Below are positions 5,773 to 6,659 of a stretch of DNA of 6,659 nucleotides, one piece after another. The DNA comes from Verrucomicrobiota bacterium (GTDB taxonomy: Bacteria; Verrucomicrobiota; Verrucomicrobiia; Limisphaerales; UBA11358). How positions within the stretch are numbered: position 1 is the stretch's first letter; every line of letters starts with the position of its first letter. The DNA lies in NCBI GenBank assembly GCA_021323835.1, contig JAJPKI010000182.1, positions 1 to 6,659 on the forward strand, read 5' to 3'. The notes beneath the pieces are model-generated. The model was not told where the DNA came from, did not search any database, and was given only the letters and a program-made list of their open reading frames with translations. The position numbers and the translations under genes were made by a program.

Positions 5773-6027
5773 TCAGGCAACCTTTAAAAGTTGCGGCGTA
5801 AATGGTCGCGATGGAGGGCTGATGGCGAACAAATTTAAATTGGCGTAAGTGAAAGCTAAAACGGAAGGGGCGGAAAATTTGTATTGATATTTATAGGCCG
5901 CGCAAAGTTCATGACAGAAAAGCAAATGCGTCTTTTCAACGTCGTGTAATTCAAACAGTTCACCGGCTTTAACCCAATCCCAACAGCGTATCTGCCATCC
6001 GGTCGTCTTTGTGGAAATGTTGAGCAT
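5773..6027 (-). CDS. Doubtful hypothetical protein, 84 residues
   Basis: I do not recognise this ORF. The open frame runs from 6195 (a GTG) to 5773, but the best initiation signal is internal: ATG at 6027 with AAGGG (6038-6034) 6 nt before it, giving an 84-residue product starting MLNISTKTTGWQIRCWDW. The first 50 residues (rich in Trp, Cys, His and charged residues) look more protein-like than the last 30, which are Pro/Ser/Phe-rich and read like non-coding sequence. No signal peptide, clear membrane segment or known motif is visible. It ends 110 bp before the glycosyltransferase start, on the same strand, with the candidate operon promoter in between. It could be a small genuine gene, a degenerate remnant, or chance. 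Confidence 0.25.
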   Translation of the reverse strand: MLNISTKTTGWQIRCWDWVKAGELFELHDVEKTHLLFCHELCAAYKYQYKFSAPSVLAFTYANLNLFAISPPSRPFTPQLLKVA

Positions 6028-6324
6028 TATTTTCCCTTCATCTTGATTAGCAACTGCAAGGATTTTATCCGCCTGAAGATTAAATCCAATAAGGGATACC
6101 CCCGACGGTCGTTTGTTGATTGGCGAAAAAAATCTTACGGAAAAATATTTTGCAAAACGGGGGAAATGCCCCTCGGTCATTCCCCAGATACCCACTTTGC
6201 GTTTTTGGGCTTATTTTACTAGTCGAAGGTAAACCAAAAACTTGAGGCATCTTGTTCGAAAGCTCAACCGGCGGGATTCGGGGTCCGCGCTTGTTCTGGG
6301 ATTTAGCAAGAAAGAATAGATATT
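6028..6324. other. AT-rich non-coding or doubtful region before the PAS-protein gene
   Basis: The minus-strand frame of the doubtful ORF stays open to a GTG at 6195 (residues MGIWGMTEGHFPRFAK...), without a Shine-Dalgarno site. Other small signals are a TTTTGCAAAA palindrome (6148-6157) and a GGGG/CCCC mini-hairpin just after it. Between 6196 and 6324 the promoter of the plus-strand PAS gene is expected, but I find no -35/-10 pair with a good match to the consensus. Confidence 0.35.
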
Positions 6325-6659
6325 ATGAAATCACCAGCAGTAGTTCGTGTCCGTTTCGACAGCCGTAAGAAAGAAGTGGCCGCCGCCCCGAAGTTTATTC
6401 CCAAGGCCAGTCTGCTAACCGTGCGCCAAAATGAGCGGATGAAATTGGAAGAAGCTTTTGTGCTCCAGAAACAATTGCTGGCCACGCGCGATTATGCGGA
6501 AGCCGTCATCGAAGCCGTCCCGCCGTTGTTGGTTCTCGACGAGGAATTGCGCGTGCAGACGGCCAACAAATCGTTTTGCAAAAGTTTCAAAATCCCCGCG
6601 AGCGAGACGATGAACCGTCTCGTGTATGAATTGGGCAACGGCCAATGGAACATTCCCGA
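6325..6659 (+). CDS. PAS-domain signalling protein, N-terminal part (runs off window)
   Basis: The frame opens with ATG at 6325 and stays open to the window edge, giving the first 111 residues. Residues 1-30 are basic and low-complexity. Residues about 33-66 are a charged, probably coiled-coil helix (RQNERMKLEEAFVLQKQLLA) leading into a PAS domain: IEAVPPLLVLDEELRVQTAN at 62-81, then FCKSFKIPASET and YELGNGQWNIP at 101-111. The phrase 'YELGNGQWxIP' is typical of PAS domains in large sensor proteins, especially CheB/CheR-type fusions and PAS histidine kinases, where the PAS domain senses a ligand or redox state in the cytoplasm. The output domain is outside the window, so kinase, methyltransferase or other output cannot be decided. 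No signal peptide or membrane segment is seen in the visible part. The ribosome site is weak (AAGAAAG, 8 nt before the ATG). It points away from the glycosyltransferase operon. Confidence 0.8.
   Translation, partial: MKSPAVVRVRFDSRKKEVAAAPKFIPKASLLTVRQNERMKLEEAFVLQKQLLATRDYAEAVIEAVPPLLVLDEELRVQTANKSFCKSFKIPASETMNRLVYELGNGQWNIP

Noticed and set aside
5147..5848. 233-codon plus-strand open frame opposite the N-terminal part of the glycosyltransferase
   Set aside because: It mirrors the conserved GT4 N-terminal half and extends into non-coding DNA; no motif or credible ribosome site.
6303..6645. Two overlapping minus-strand open frames at the right end
   Set aside because: Both are antisense to the PAS-domain frame, which has clear family motifs and runs open to the window edge.

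Overview
The window (about 50% G+C by eye, with AT-richer intergenic stretches) looks like a chromosomal piece of a free-living Gram-negative bacterium. The mix of a DUF892 stress protein, a glycosyltransferase/GH130 pair, a sterol-desaturase-type hydroxylase and a large PAS sensor, with weak or missing Shine-Dalgarno sites on several genes, would fit the Verrucomicrobiota or a neighbouring phylum. That placement is inference: the window has no rRNA or other marker gene. I see no tRNA, rRNA, CRISPR array, insertion sequence or phage gene.

Left part (145-862, minus strand): a two-gene unit that resembles a stress-response operon. A DUF892/YciF-type ferritin-like protein is followed after 19 bp by a 59-residue membrane-anchored protein resembling the C-terminal half of the ElaB/YqjD (DUF883) family. 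It is followed by about 145 bp in which I see no gene.

Middle left (863-1283): a 421-bp non-coding stretch. It holds a clear intrinsic terminator that points leftward although no recognised gene lies upstream of it on that strand. Near it are a second small hairpin, a perfect 7-bp inverted repeat and a 31-codon ORF whose stop falls in the terminator loop. This could be an unannotated small RNA or an attenuated leader of the DUF892 operon.

Centre (1284-5662): a plus-strand integral-membrane di-iron hydroxylase of the fatty acid hydroxylase superfamily converges, with only 21 bp between stop codons, on a minus-strand two-gene operon. The operon encodes a 760-residue GT4 glycosyltransferase fused to a C-terminal alpha/alpha-barrel-like domain and, 11 bp downstream with a probable TTG start, a 485-residue extended GH130 enzyme (mannoside phosphorylase or mannosidase family). 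Together they suggest a compact module that builds and recycles a mannose-containing oligosaccharide or glycan; the substrate is not shown by the sequence. This is the most interesting part of the window.

Right part (5663-6659): about 660 bp with one doubtful minus-strand ORF, then the start of a plus-strand PAS-domain signalling protein (kinase or CheB/CheR-like) that runs off the window edge.
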